Positions 14,801-26,665 of a stretch of 64,000 nt of DNA are shown one piece after another. The notes below the pieces were generated by a model. The model did no database searches and was not told the origin of the DNA. It saw nothing but the letters and a program-made list of their open reading frames with translations. Both the position numbers and the translations under genes were made by a program. Source of the stretch: Alentia gelatinosa (Eukaryota > Annelida > Polychaeta > Phyllodocida > Polynoidae); contig OX465581.1 of assembly GCA_950022655.1 (NCBI GenBank), positions 106,065,125 to 106,129,124 of the forward strand. Direction: 5' to 3'. Every line of letters begins with the position of its first letter. Position 1 is the first letter of the stretch.

Positions 14801-15055
14801 CCCACGAGCCCCGCCACCAGGAACTTGTGCGTCATACGGCGGTTTGTTCTTTTTCATCCACCCGTCACTGAAAGTAACGATTATATGGTTTAGTTTCCTT
14901 CACATAGAGCGGACTGCAGGAGAGTGGCACACGTTCCTTTGAGTCGTCTTGGAGCTGCAGCGCCACATGGCATTCCTGGGGGAAAACCGAACGGAAAACT
15001 AACGCCCCAAGTGCTATAGTTGTGCACCGATGGCGATGTTTTGTTTCGGCCGCAT
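5870..15055. other. Long AT-rich non-coding stretch
   Basis: No coding region, RNA gene or transposon was recognised over about 9 kb. Small items are an (AACC)4 microsatellite at 8127-8142, a full CRE (TGACGTCA) at 11722-11729, and a short (TG)n run near 11774-11787. Region 7.4-7.8 kb is somewhat GC-richer but contains no convincing exon. Open frames are below about 120 codons and unpatterned. Confidence 0.55.
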
Positions 15056-15079
15056 GTAAAGTTCAAATAACAAAGGGGT

Positions 15080-15110
15080 GGTGCGCATGTGCGGGTCTAT
15101 CACGTGACTG
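15080..15110. promoter_or_regulatory. Promoter-like NRF1 and E-box pair
   Basis: TGCGCATGTGCGG near 15082-15094 is close to the NRF1 palindrome TGCGCATGCGC. Eight or so bases later TCACGTGA (15100-15107) is a perfect USF/MITF-type E-box. Such pairs are common in TATA-less housekeeping promoters. No first exon can be assigned, so this remains a possible regulatory site only. Confidence 0.3.
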
Positions 15111-18100
15111 ATAAAAACAGCCGCGTGGTGCCATTCGGCGGACGAACTATGATGTACCGGTTGCGTTTGGCACATATTTCTTTTATCTAAATTTTTTCTT
15201 TATGTTCTTTTTCTATACCAACCTATAGTGATATGATGTAAGTTGTTGCTATCGCAATGACTTTTTATATAATCGGTGCGTGCTACTTTCTGCAGTATAT
15301 TTCATGTTTTGAAGAAGGTTATTGATGACTTTATATGACTTCCATGACGTATGGTTTTAGGGCATTTATATAAATTCACAAGTCTAAGCAAAATTATTGA
15401 TGGTTTCAAAATCGGAGTTACTTTTTACTGCAAATGTGTCCTTTTTACGAGAGTTCACGCAAATAATTTTCAAGCAAGCGAAATTGATCTTAGTAGTCAT
15501 TTCAAATTGTGTTGTAGTTTTCCAAATATCTCCTGAATAATGGATTTTCCCACTGAAAGGTAATATATCTACTTTGTCCCTCATTTCCGTCAATTAATCT
15601 TCATGCACCCAAAGAAAAATAGATATAATGTGTCACATCAGTGTAGTTATCAATCAACAATCTTTCTGGTCTAGTGAGCTTCGCATGTTTATGAAGTGCT
15701 ATAGGCATTAATCAGTCCCATTAGTGATTAACATATAAAGCTGGCTGCTCAGGCTTAGGTCATGGTAGATGTAAACCAACTGGTTTCCTTTGGGCGCACC
15801 CATAGATCTACATAAACCGTCTGTAGCGTTGCCTCCCACACACCCGCTATTCCTCCTCCCTTGTTGAGCGGCCACAGAGCCCGCTAATGTTCTGACACGT
15901 TTTTCCCCGATAATCCGAGACTCCCGACCGGCAGCAGGATTCCACACTTCCGCTGCCTGACACCACAGCACTTATTTACCCGCGTCGCAGGAATATATTC
16001 AAACTGCACAAGGATCCTCAGTCCACCAACACCCTCCACCACTACCCCCATCACATACACTGAACCCTTCTCCCCCCACCCCCACCCACACCAACACCAA
16101 CACCCCCAACTCCACTCCCCAACACATATATATAGACTCTAAGCTTGGAATTCCCCTTACTCTACCCTCCCCCATCCTCAAAAACATCACCTCAACTACT
16201 CAAAAACTATCACACCTGCCCCAAATCTTCCCTCCCCTTATCCCGGACTCCGCATACCCTATGTATGCAGTGGCAAGCCTGACCATCCAGACAGTACCGG
16301 TGTGTTTTTGCGTGTGTGTTTTTATATCGTATTTTTCAATATATTTTTTTCTATACATATTGCTTTGTGTGTGTTCTGTGGCTGCCTGACACCCCGTGTC
16401 ACATCCCTTAATATCTCCGACGCCTCGTCGGGTGTTGGCGGGGCCTGATATCCATAACTAATATGGCGGAGGTTGGTAGTCACCGCGTGTAGTCATCGGT
16501 GCCGTGTGCTGCCTGCTAACGAGACCATTCGCACATTTGGGAACCACTCTTCCAGCTTAACCCCCAACAACGACCGGTCTAAGCCGCTTGTCTGCTTGGC
16601 TATACGTGTCTGTGGCATTTGCCTTCTCAGACAATGGCGTCCATTAAATTATTATTAATCTTCTTATTCTAGATTTAAGTCTGTCCCCTCGTGCCCTGCA
16701 ACCTATTTCAAATTCTTCGCAGCCTGAACAGAATTATTTGATAGAATATATTCTGATAAGCATGAATTATTGATCTGTCGGTAGTCTTTTTAGGAATGGG
16801 GATATCGATGAGTGAATAAAAGACTGTGACGTTGGTGATCCTTTGCTTACCTTCCTAGGGACTGTTTGAGATTAACCACAAAGTGTCATTTTGATGGATC
16901 AAATATAATGGATGCTATAGAAATAGTGCGATAATCCAGGGATTGAGAGGTATGATTGCAATACAATTTGGTAGGTTTTATCATCCAAATCAGTATGATT
17001 AAATTTACCAACAGGTTTGACATCCTGTTATATAGAAAGTATTTCAACAAGATGCTAGAAAGAAATCGTATGGAAATCAAGCAACTACAGGGATGAAGTT
17101 AACCGTTCCTCCTGACTGCGGGGGCTATAGCAAAGGTCAACAGGGGAAGGTTCATGAACCTGAGCACCAACTTCCTCATAGCCTTGGGATAAATTTGGTA
17201 AGCTCTACAGAGTCCAAGGTGCATTGTGGCTACTGGTCTTACATATCTCTAACAATGGGAATTGGGCATGATCTGTGGACAATGCTGCTTTGGAGAGTAG
17301 TAATGAGGAGGTTTGGGAGGGTGGATGGTATTCCAGTATAGAAACGGTGGTCAATATTGTTTGTTTGGGTACTTTAACGACCAATAAATTATATTATATA
17401 TGTCTTCAAGATATGTTGGTAGGGTCTTCCTGAGTACCATCGAGAGTAGGACCCTGTGAAAGGATTTGGGAAAACGGTTTTTCCACCCGGAAACCCTTAA
17501 TCGAAAGGACAACCCAAGTCCTTCCTATGTTCTGCTTGGAATAAATTATGGCCTGATATCGTTTTCTAGAGGAGGGACGAAAAAGACAGTCACTAATAGA
17601 TCCGGAAGGATGTACACCTTCGCAAGAATGACTTTGTCATCGATGGGTAGGATTGCAGTCCCACTAAAACGGACTATGCTGATATAGTATCTGTATTGTA
17701 GTTGCATGCTCAACCTGCTTTGTAAGGATCTGCAAGGGAAAAGTAAATGATTTTAGGAAATAGGTTCACCACCATAGTCCTAGGGGAAAAGATCCCTTAA
17801 ACCTGATAAAAGAATCATCCAGAATGCCTTACAAATGACAATGATCTGGTGTGTTAAGACAGGTAGTCATTGTGAAGATAAGATACAAGATTAGAACTAT
17901 GAACGGTCAACGGTGGAAGGTCTGTTTGATTGTATTGCGATATTAAATCCGGAAATAAAGGAGGAAGAGATATTCAAAGATAAAAGATAAACATTATCAA
18001 GAGTCACATGTAAGAGGTCGAACCAATCCCAGAACCATGGTCAGTTCTCAAAATTGGCCTCGAGGAATTCTTGACGATAGGAATGATCCAGAATGTAATG

Positions 18101-20010
18101 CTTGATATTCCAATTTTATATTTCCACTCGCTAAAATGGATATCTGTGGCAGCCAAACTAACTGAGGTACATCTAATAGAACATCACACCATAACCATAC
18201 ACCACCCATGGTCATGTGACTAAAGGGGCCAACCTCATTGGCTAACCTATAGCTCGGTAGGAGTATTAATACTCAAGAAAGATATCAAACATGCTTGATT
18301 CGAAAGTCTCGTGAGACTTTCTCCCCTTTCGCGGGAAAAATTTCATGAGACTGTATACCTCAGCTGTAAGGGGGGGGGGGTAAAACGGGGTGGTACAATA
18401 TCTCAAGGACAAGAATCTTGAGATATTGCACCAGGAAAATATCGCAAGGGTACTTTTACGCAAATCCCTTAAGACATGATAAAGTCTGAAGGTGTACTTT
18501 GGGCAAACCCAATGTATGTGTCCAATTTGCGAAATAGGATGGACAATCCTTTGCGCTGAGGTCAGCATTGTACAACCAGAAAAGAATGTACCACAGGTAT
18601 TCAGAATCAACATAGAAGATAAAAGAACACTAGTACATGGCTGATCCCGCATGGTATTATTCTGAATGAACCTATAATCAAATATAATGACTAAGCTCAT
18701 TAACAACAGGTATGCAGAAACTGAGGGGAGCAGGAATAGGTGGGGGGCCTATTGGGATGAGGGTAGAGGTAGAGGGGCCACTCCAGGAGTATCTAGACAG
18801 TATAAGACAGGGACACTGCGGAGTGGTACTGGTAGACCACAGACACTGGAGGGTTGGGGTGCCAGAAACAGTGCGTGCACGCGGGGCGTGATGCGTGTCC
18901 TAGCAAACCTCTGCACGTGCCGCAGCTCTGCCCATCACAGCTTACCGTAGCGCCTCTTCCGGACGGCGGATATCCGCCCTGTTGCCTCCCGCCCCCGTAA
19001 CTTTTTTTCTTCCTCCTCCGTCCCACCATTTTACCGCTCTTTATGGAAATTCTTTATTTATGTCTTTTATTTTCCATATTTTCCCCAACCACAGCCCACA
19101 CCCATCATTCATATGTTTATCATCTTCACAGATGGGCGGCACTCAGGAATGTTTTGGGAACTATTTTTTTCTCCTGGGTTTATTTTATTTTTGTATTGGT
19201 GGAGGAAGCTTAACTCCCGAAAAATTAATTCTGTGCGCTGCCCGCGAAATCTGACACAGCTGCGTGGAGGCATTCTTATTGGATCTTTGCCCGCTGGCCA
19301 AGGCCACAAAGCGTCCGGTCATACACCGCAGGGAAAAGAATGCACGCGGCGCCGTGAACGCGTGGTTTGAATGGCATACAGAGGCAACCTGACACCGCCA
19401 GCACGGCCTAATCTGCAGTTGAGAATTAGTATCAGGCGCTGTCAGCCAGATGAACGGGCTGCCACGTATAATTCAAAACTATATCCCGCAGTCAAGTGGC
19501 GCTTCAAACACGATACCCTTTGCTCAGTGTCATGTTGACCGGTAAGAGGCTTCGCCCAGTTGGTGCCTGCTGCAGACAAAACAAACCTAATCCACCCCTA
19601 CCATTTTATATTCCTGCCTCGCAAATCCGCCATGTGAGTTGCGATTGTAGCGGGTTTTTGCCGGCCACCATACACCTATAACACGATGCAGATAAACACT
19701 GGGTGGACTGCGGGAGGTGCTGGTATATAGTTTTGGTGGTGGTGCACGATGTGCTGCCTAAAGGGTGCAGATAAGTCTGCAGGCGTCTGGCAGGATCAGG
19801 CCCAGCAGGGATCAGGCTGGCTGGGTCCCTCCAGGCAGGATCCTGATCCAGCTCTGATCGGGATCCAGACGACGCCTCCTCAACCTGCCATCCACCTCAC
19901 AACCAGTCCCAATGGAGCCTTGAGGTGGGGATTGGGGATCATGACCGAGCAGTTCTATAATAGATCTGAGGTTTTATGTGTGTATGTAGCCGACATATGT
20001 ATGTATGCAT
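15111..20010. other. Non-coding DNA with C-rich tract, G-run and palindrome
   Basis: No gene recognised. Notable items are a C-rich, nearly G-free tract on the + strand at about 16015-16260, an 11-G run at 18370-18380, a 14-bp perfect palindrome GGCGGATATCCGCC at 18965-18978 in a GC-rich patch, and a degenerate (GTAT)n run at about 19975-20020 that abuts the foldback element. A 146-codon open frame on the minus strand near 18.3-18.7 kb has no domain signature. Confidence 0.5.
16015..16260. repeat. C-rich low-complexity tract (G-rich on the minus strand)
   Basis: The + strand is built mostly of C, A and T, with repeated CCACC, CACCAACACC and CCCCCCACCCC words and very few G bases. The minus strand therefore carries many runs of three or more G and could fold into G-quadruplexes, or form an R-loop if transcribed. 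There is no coding signature. Confidence 0.7.
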
Positions 20011-20020
20011 GTATGTGTAT

Positions 20021-20207
20021 AGGCCCTTTTCCATTGGCTGACAAAAAACGATGTAGATTTCCTAATAGCCTATTTATATCTTGCATCAGCAGTGCTAAAG
20101 GCCAGTCGGTGGTTCCTGACTGTATATTGGTGTTGGCCAATGGAAATAGGCTATTAGGAGAACACAATAAATCTACACCGTTTGTGTTGGCCAATGGAAA
20201 CGGGCCT
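20021..20207. mobile_element. Foldback/MITE-like element, 187 bp
   Basis: The ends are inverted repeats: AGGCCCTTTTCCATTGGC at the left, and the reverse complement of GCCAATGGAAACGGGCCT at the right. The similarity continues inward for most of each arm, through the shared words TGTAGATTT and CTAATAGCCTATTT. A second internal copy of the TTGGCCAATGGAAA end lies at about 20135-20150. No coding capacity is visible, so this is a non-autonomous DNA transposon or foldback element. The surrounding (GTAT)n sequence makes the target-site duplication unreadable. The superfamily cannot be named from this copy. Confidence 0.65.
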
Positions 20208-20446
20208 TATGTATGCGTCTGTGTATGTTTGTAAAATACCCGCTTAATGGACACCTCACTGAAGGGGGCACCCTATCTAAGGGGACACTTTTGCTGGGAA
20301 TGGAATATTATCCGACTCTATTAAATGTTTTGGTTTACCCTGCGTAAGGAGACACTTTGGCTTAGAACCTAGGGTGCCCTCTCAACCGTGGTTCTACTGA
20401 ATGTTAGGTGTAGGCAGGTGGGCAAACAGGCAGGTATTAATTCATG

Positions 20447-20480
20447 CAGGCAGGCAAGCAGGCAGGCAGGTAGGTAGGTA
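20447..20480. repeat. (CAGG)n/(TAGG)n microsatellite
   Basis: A short array of CAGG units, with one CAAG variant, passes into TAGG units. A looser flanking region with the same words begins at about 20412. Confidence 0.8.
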
Positions 20481-20631
20481 CACTTACCTATATCCTATAT
20501 TTACACTTATGTACTTACATGAACGGTACAACTTCACCCCTCCTTGCCAGGATCCCTGGGCCTATCAGCCGTTAGGTTCTAACTGTTGCAAAGTAGTTTT
20601 ATTCATTAATGATGTACAGTACATAATCAAA

Positions 20632-20809
20632 TACTGCACGGGGTGTCCCTTAGGCAGGATTCTACTGTATATGTACATGTATTCAGTCTCTGTTCACGAA
20701 CGTATTTTGCAAACACATATTTATTATATACACGTGCAATACATTTAATAATTACGTACTGCTTCTTCAAATTCTGTACTGCACCCTGTGCAGTACACCC
20801 TGTGCAGTA
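20632..20809. mobile_element. MITE-like element, 178 bp, TACTGCAC ends
   Basis: The left end TACTGCACGGGGTGT and the reverse complement of the right end (TACTGCACAGGGTGT) differ at one of 15 positions. The right end is partly duplicated: GTGCAGTACACCCTGTGCAGTA contains the terminal word twice. The interior is AT-rich and non-coding. A diverged fragment of the same family lies in the opposite orientation at 52453-52511. This suggests a dispersed non-autonomous transposon family. Confidence 0.55.
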
Positions 20810-20917
20810 CTTTTTTATACTGGACGCTTGAGACATCGACAGTGTGTAAACTTCCACATCGCCATGTTTTCTATGCCAATATATGGTAAGATTTATCAAA
20901 TTGGGGTATATGATAAT

Positions 20918-20962
20918 TATAGAACAAACCACCATGCTTGTACATGGTCAGGTTGTTCTATA
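20918..20962. mobile_element. Short palindromic foldback, deleted relative of the 44.6 kb element
   Basis: The arms read TATAGAACAAACCACCATG and, in inverse, TATAGAACAACCTGACCATG, separated by about six bases. The same end words (TATAGAAC, TGACCATG, CAAGCATGGT) occur at the ends of the large palindrome at 44623-44784. This is therefore probably a copy that has lost its interior. Confidence 0.5.
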
Positions 20963-23900
20963 TAAGTATGCGTTCATGTATGGATGTACATAGGAATGAT
21001 TTTGTTGTTTTTGTTTGTTGTTGTTTTTAATTCTATATTGGGTAACAATTCGTTGGTACATAGACATCGCTCTGCCATTACACTCATCTCCTGACCACTT
21101 TGTTTACTCAATACTGTATTTTACTTTTATCGCCTTGTGCCACTGTATATAATGGGTTGGGGATAAGCGCCCCTTGTAACATGTATGCAATGTGGAAGGG
21201 GAAAGAAAGTAACCAGAACGGTAACAGTTACAACAATCAGACGAATTAATGACAATGATTAATGATAAGTTACAAAGATAAACCCATATACATTTGAATG
21301 ACCTGAGTTGTACATGCATACATATGTATACATGTGTGTATATATATATATATATATATATTTATATGTAGATATACTGAAGTACGTATGTACGTGGTCT
21401 ATCCCACTGAACTGATAATGTATCAGATGTTGAGATGTCAATTAAAAAGAGTGATTACATACGCATGTATGTACCAACATAAGTAACAAAAATATACCTT
21501 TTTCAGATATTGTTTACTTTGCATTAACTAGGCCTCATTGTCATTTTGCTGATGTAATATGTCATCATCCCGTGGTATAAGGCTCTTTTCGTAACTCGAC
21601 CCTGCATTTCTAGTACCAGTTGCCATGTTCTCCCATCCCTACTTTTCTGTTTATCACCGTGTAGGATTTCCGGCTTCTAACCATAGACTACACAGCAGTA
21701 CGTGCGTTGTGGGCAGAATCCACACTGCGCCGCTCCGGTTTATTGTTCCGCAAAACCTGTTTCCCGTAGGTTGCTCTAGCGGTGCAGTGTGGCCGGAATC
21801 TCCAAGCACATCCCTGAGTGTGGCCGACATGGAGAAATTTCTGCGCCGATGGTGAGAGGGGCACCAGGTGGCGATGGGGGCCTCCTTCTCCACGGGCTGG
21901 GTCTGTCCGGGGGCAAGCTGGCACCACCCCAGGCCACGCCGGAGGTCGCGCCCCAATGCTCCAGAGTGCACCAGGTCCGATTTGTCTCTTTAGGCAAACT
22001 ACATCCATCATAGCCTGATCATTTAACAAAAGACACTGGTAGTTGGATCTGATATGTAGATCCTGCAAGGCTTAGATAGCTCTATGTGCTTAAGATTGGA
22101 GGTGTTTGTATGCGTCTTCAGTGTGGGCGGTGCTTTAGTGTGTATGGTGGTATTTTGACCGGTGAATTGCCTATTATCTATATATTGCTGCTGTGAACCA
22201 AGATAAAAGAGATATATGTGGGTCCCCCCTCCAGTGGCCTGTGCATGTGACGGCTATGTTGTGCCCTGGAGGCCACCCTGGAGAGAGGACAGGGGACCAG
22301 GTGACATGTGTCTGACGGCGCTGGTGGCGCCTGCGGAACACGGACGGTGCTGTCCTGGCGTGAGAAAGAGACGCCCCTTTCCTCTAGACCGAGGTCCTCT
22401 ACCTCCACACCATGCACCACGTCCATGGTGTGAGTGTGTGAGAGGAGAAGGGAGGGGGAGCCCCAGGCGGCAGTCGACCCGACGCAGAGGTATGGCATCA
22501 CCCGGAGCAATATGTGTGGGAGGCGGGAGATGGGGGGCGTGTAGTTATAGGAGAGGTGGGTAGATTGGGAGAGGGCGAGTGGGTGCGGGAGGTGGGGCTA
22601 GGCGATCATGTTGAACGCCCCGGGCAAAAACGAGATTGGATCCCCGCGGCCATGTGCCAGCTGACCAGTCCCAGACGTGGCCCGCCCCAGGCCGTCTCCA
22701 CACACGTACGTACGGCCGTCTCCCACAACGTCCTCGACCTTCTCAAACCTCCCACGGCCCTCTTTCGTCCCTATTCTCCCTGCGACGTGCCTCAAATGAG
22801 CTGTCCATGACCTCTAGTAGTATGCGCGAGGTTCTCTCACCTCCCATATAACACACATATATAGATATACATGTATATAGGTTTATAGGATCATGATAGT
22901 TGGAGTCCAATAAATAATATCTACCCTCTCTGGATGACCTTTACGGAGACCTCTGATCTGGTGACCTTATAACATTTTGGTAAGACTATCTCAAGTATAT
23001 ATATATATACATATATATATAAATTTATTACATGTTTAATTGATCTTACACTTGCGTATTTCCCAAATATTTACATTTCACGTCACCTTTTGTTCATTAC
23101 GTCAGCGGTATTTCCGTCTGCCTGAATTGCTTAAACCATTGTAGTAGATTGTGGAGTAGGGCCTTTATCAAGTTGCTTACGAAGGGGATATATGCGTATT
23201 ACAAAATTTTAGACTACCGGATTACGAAGCATACTACGAATTTCGGGATCATGGATATTCCTCCAACCTACCAGCCTATCCCTGATTGTTTCACTACTAC
23301 CCATAGTCTGCACTGGCTTCCCTTGTAAAGAGTCTTGCTTAGATTATCTCTAATTGGGAGAGCTATACATCTACTTTTAGGGCTGGTAATTCTGCTATGA
23401 CTTTCCAGCATAGCCTGGCGATGCTATCCCTTCTGCATCAATGACTTTCTCACACCTTTTTCTTCTGTGCAGCGGCCTATTCCTAGAATCCCTAGGTTTT
23501 GAGAGTGTGGAAAAATCCAAATCGGTACACATATTTGGTGGAGAGAAAAATTGGTAGCTCAGAAACCGCTTCGCTATCTGTCCCCAGCCTGAGGGAAGTC
23601 CTGCGATAGTTGAGCTGCTCTAACCTTCGTCTTCCGTCCCCGGTCTCCCACATTGCAATCTGTAGAATTCCTTCGTGGCTCGTGATAGTCTCATCCCGTT
23701 CACAAGGCGAGGCCACTAATATGGACACGCGCTGAATAGACAGACGCCTGTCCGTTTTGATTATCGTTTATATTGTAAAGTGATTTGCTTTAGTAGCTTA
23801 TATGAACGACTGCATTCCTGTGTTGCTTTGTATTACGCAATATATGAATACTTTAAAGTTTAAGTAAAATATTTTAAAGCCAGCTTTATAGGATTTACAA

Positions 23901-24399
23901 TAGCAGATACTCTTGAAATTAGTATAATGTAATTTTTCTAGGGCATATTAATACTGATCATTAGGGTATTTTTATAGCTATGGAAATTATGTATAAATTT
24001 GGTTCCTTGAATGATAAAGATCTATTACACAGGCCCTATATATGACCCAGGATATGTAATACATGTGAGGTCTTCTACACATACATGTATGCATATATCT
24101 ACATGTACACGTCCTGTCCGTGTTAATAATGTAGGTGTGGGTATTCTGCCTATGAAGCTGCCCTGGATGGCGTCATGTCTTGGCGCTTTGCCCCAATCTC
24201 TCCAGTTCCTCATGTATATAACACTGGGCGGCGCGTGAAGAATGACTCAACCGTTTCCTCCAGCGGAAATCCTGATGCGTCACCAAATTTCTAACGTCCC
24301 TGGGGAATAATTTTGGGGAAAGGTGGAAGTAGATATGAAAACATATTCATTAGCTTAGAGCCTAGTTAATACTAGTGCCTCACAACGCTCTGGAGGAGA
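20963..24399. other. Non-coding DNA with microsatellites and a GC-rich block
   Basis: A (TA)n run lies at about 21338-21361 and another at about 22997-23022. Between 21.69 and 22.80 kb the sequence is GC-rich and moderately CpG-rich, with a G-skewed part at 22440-22600. One open segment ending at a GTGAGAG at about 21851 is too weak to call an exon. Nothing else is recognised. Confidence 0.45.
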
Positions 24400-25170
24400 A
24401 TTGTAGGGGGAGGGGGTGACTGCCGCCCAGGCTCCTGTGTGTGGGAGTCGGTAGAGTGGAGGTGTGGGGAGGTGTGGGGCGGATGGGGTCTCCGGTAGCT
24501 GAAGTCCTCCCGGCGGCGGTTGCTGGTGGCATGGCGGCGGCGTAGTGCGGGTTCAGCTGGCGTGGCCGCGGGAGCTGACCACTCCATTACAAAGACTCCT
24601 CGACGCTCCCCGCGCCCCGGGCGCTGTGTGATTGATCTTTATTGTCGGCGCCGGACCCCCGGCCACCCGGAGGCGGCCAGCTGCGAGGAAATCTGTCACA
24701 ACTCTAATGGAGCGCCGCGGGGCCCCGTCCGGATCCTGTGTGGAGAGGGCCGAGTGTGTGCCCAGCCCGGACTGCCTCCTCTCCTCTCCTTTCCTCTCCG
24801 ATCCCAGCCCCAATGCTCGCCACCCGCCCTCCATCTCGCGGCCCACCCTCACCCCCTCGTTCAATCCCGGCCCCCGGACCGTGCCGAGCCGCCGGCCCCG
24901 CCTACGCCTCCACCCGGTGCCACCCCGGGCCGCCGAGGCGCACCTCCGGCCACCCATCAGAGTAATGGTCAAATTAGCCGGCGGCGCTTGCGCATGTCTT
25001 GACGGATAAAAGACAGGCCTGAAAAGAACCGTTCGGCGCCAGTCGTGCCAGCGACAGGCGCGGTCCGGAGTGCCCCCCGGGCGGGATCTAGCTGGGCTGG
25101 TCGACTGGTCGACTGGGGCCAACTCCGGGACGCCTGCGGCCACTTGCCATCGGCCCCCGGCCTTCTGCTG
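24400..25170. promoter_or_regulatory. CpG-rich island with a Pbx/Hox-type site
   Basis: A strongly CpG-dense block of about 770 bp. It contains TGATTGAT at 24629-24636, which fits the TGATTNAT consensus of PBC-Hox heterodimers, next to TTTATTG (24638-24644), a posterior Hox/Cdx-like core. Open frames of 160-200 codons on both strands arise from the scarcity of stop codons in GC-rich DNA. They are Arg/Pro/Gly/Ala-rich without domains, so I do not call them genes. A promoter or enhancer of a developmental gene is a possible but unproven reading. Confidence 0.4.
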
Positions 25171-26621
25171 CTCTCTGACAAATGGTGGAGAACCCTAGGC
25201 CTTCCTTTCTATCTGGATGAAAGGCCTGATTCCCTCCGCCCGACGACAAAAAATAGAAAAGAAGGTAAAAAGGAGAAAGACCCTAAGGATTGTTAACAAA
25301 GGCAATAGGACGGTTTGCGCACAGAACTGCCGGCCACCCTTCCCACTTTGGAAACGGTTTATTCCACTTAAACCCATGCTGACGTATTTTCATATGTGAG
25401 GTCTTCTACATTTTGTAAGAATGTCATATATATCACAGATGGCAGCTTTCCACTTTACCTTTTTTTATATTCTGGAAACATGACGTACAATTCACTCGAT
25501 TTGGCCGTTTTTCAAAGTAGTCATTGATGTATTTCTATTATATACTTCACAGGAATAACATAGCTCGGGCTTGGAAATCAACTCCTTCATTTACAATATG
25601 AAAAATCAGTTTTTCATTATGTAAAAAGAAAACAATATCAATTAAACTTCATTCACACCAATGAAACAATGATTGGCTGTCACCAATGTAGTTTACACTT
25701 TACTCAAGTCTCTCTAAGCAGGACATTTCACATGAAAAGATCTCCAATTTCTTTACATAACACATTATCTACTGGGGCTAAGCGTATGCCCAGATCGCTG
25801 CAGGCTGTTTTGACTTCTATTTAATGCTGTAGGTGCCCGTTAGATGCGTGTACCGATGTACCGTTGAGTATACTGACATATGTAGATATTTTGGTTTCAA
25901 ATGATGAGTTTTTAGTTATACACGTACGATCGGCCATAAGTAGAAACTGATGGTCTAAAATACCCCGCCATAACTTTAAGTGATGATATATTGATATAGT
26001 AGTCAGGGATTTAAATATTGATCATGGTAAGCCAAAGGAGTTGAAATACATTATGATATAACAGCTACACATGTATTCCTCCTTGACCGTGTATGTCGAT
26101 GATGGAATGTGCAGTTCTGGTGTAAAAACAAACACAAAAATAGTTCAACATACTCTGACATGGATAGTGATACGATGATATCCTACTTTTCACTGTAGTG
26201 ATGACATATTGTGATGTCCATGAAACTGAGAGTCAATAGACTCATAAATGTACATGTACCTATAGACTGGCCAAACATGGATATAGAGCCTGTAACTTCC
26301 ATCCACATAGTTGTGATTACAGACGTGTACGTCTATAGCATTTCAGATGGTATGCTGTGATCACTGAATCTTATAATCTGCCTATATATATGCGTGAATA
26401 ATGTCACTGTGATGTCCAGCTGGGACATCACAGGTTTGTGATTGGAAATAACCTCAGTATCTCATACAATCTCACTCAGCAAATATTCACCCATGTTTAT
26501 TTTTTTCTTTTCCTTTTTATCAAATTCGCTATAAATCCCGCATAAATATGTACAAACTGTTGTATGCGGATCTCTCTTCGTTACCTTCGGTGGAAGATCT
26601 TCCACTTTTAAGAACCGTTTG

Positions 26622-26665
<44 letters not shown>

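Noticed and set aside
18266..18706. 146-codon open frame on the minus strand
   Set aside because: No motif or protein-like pattern, and a G-run interrupts the region. Likely chance.
24553..25143. 196-codon open frame on the minus strand in the CpG island, with equally long frames on the other strand
   Set aside because: Arg/Gly/Pro/Ala low-complexity composition. Simultaneous long frames on both strands are expected from high GC content.
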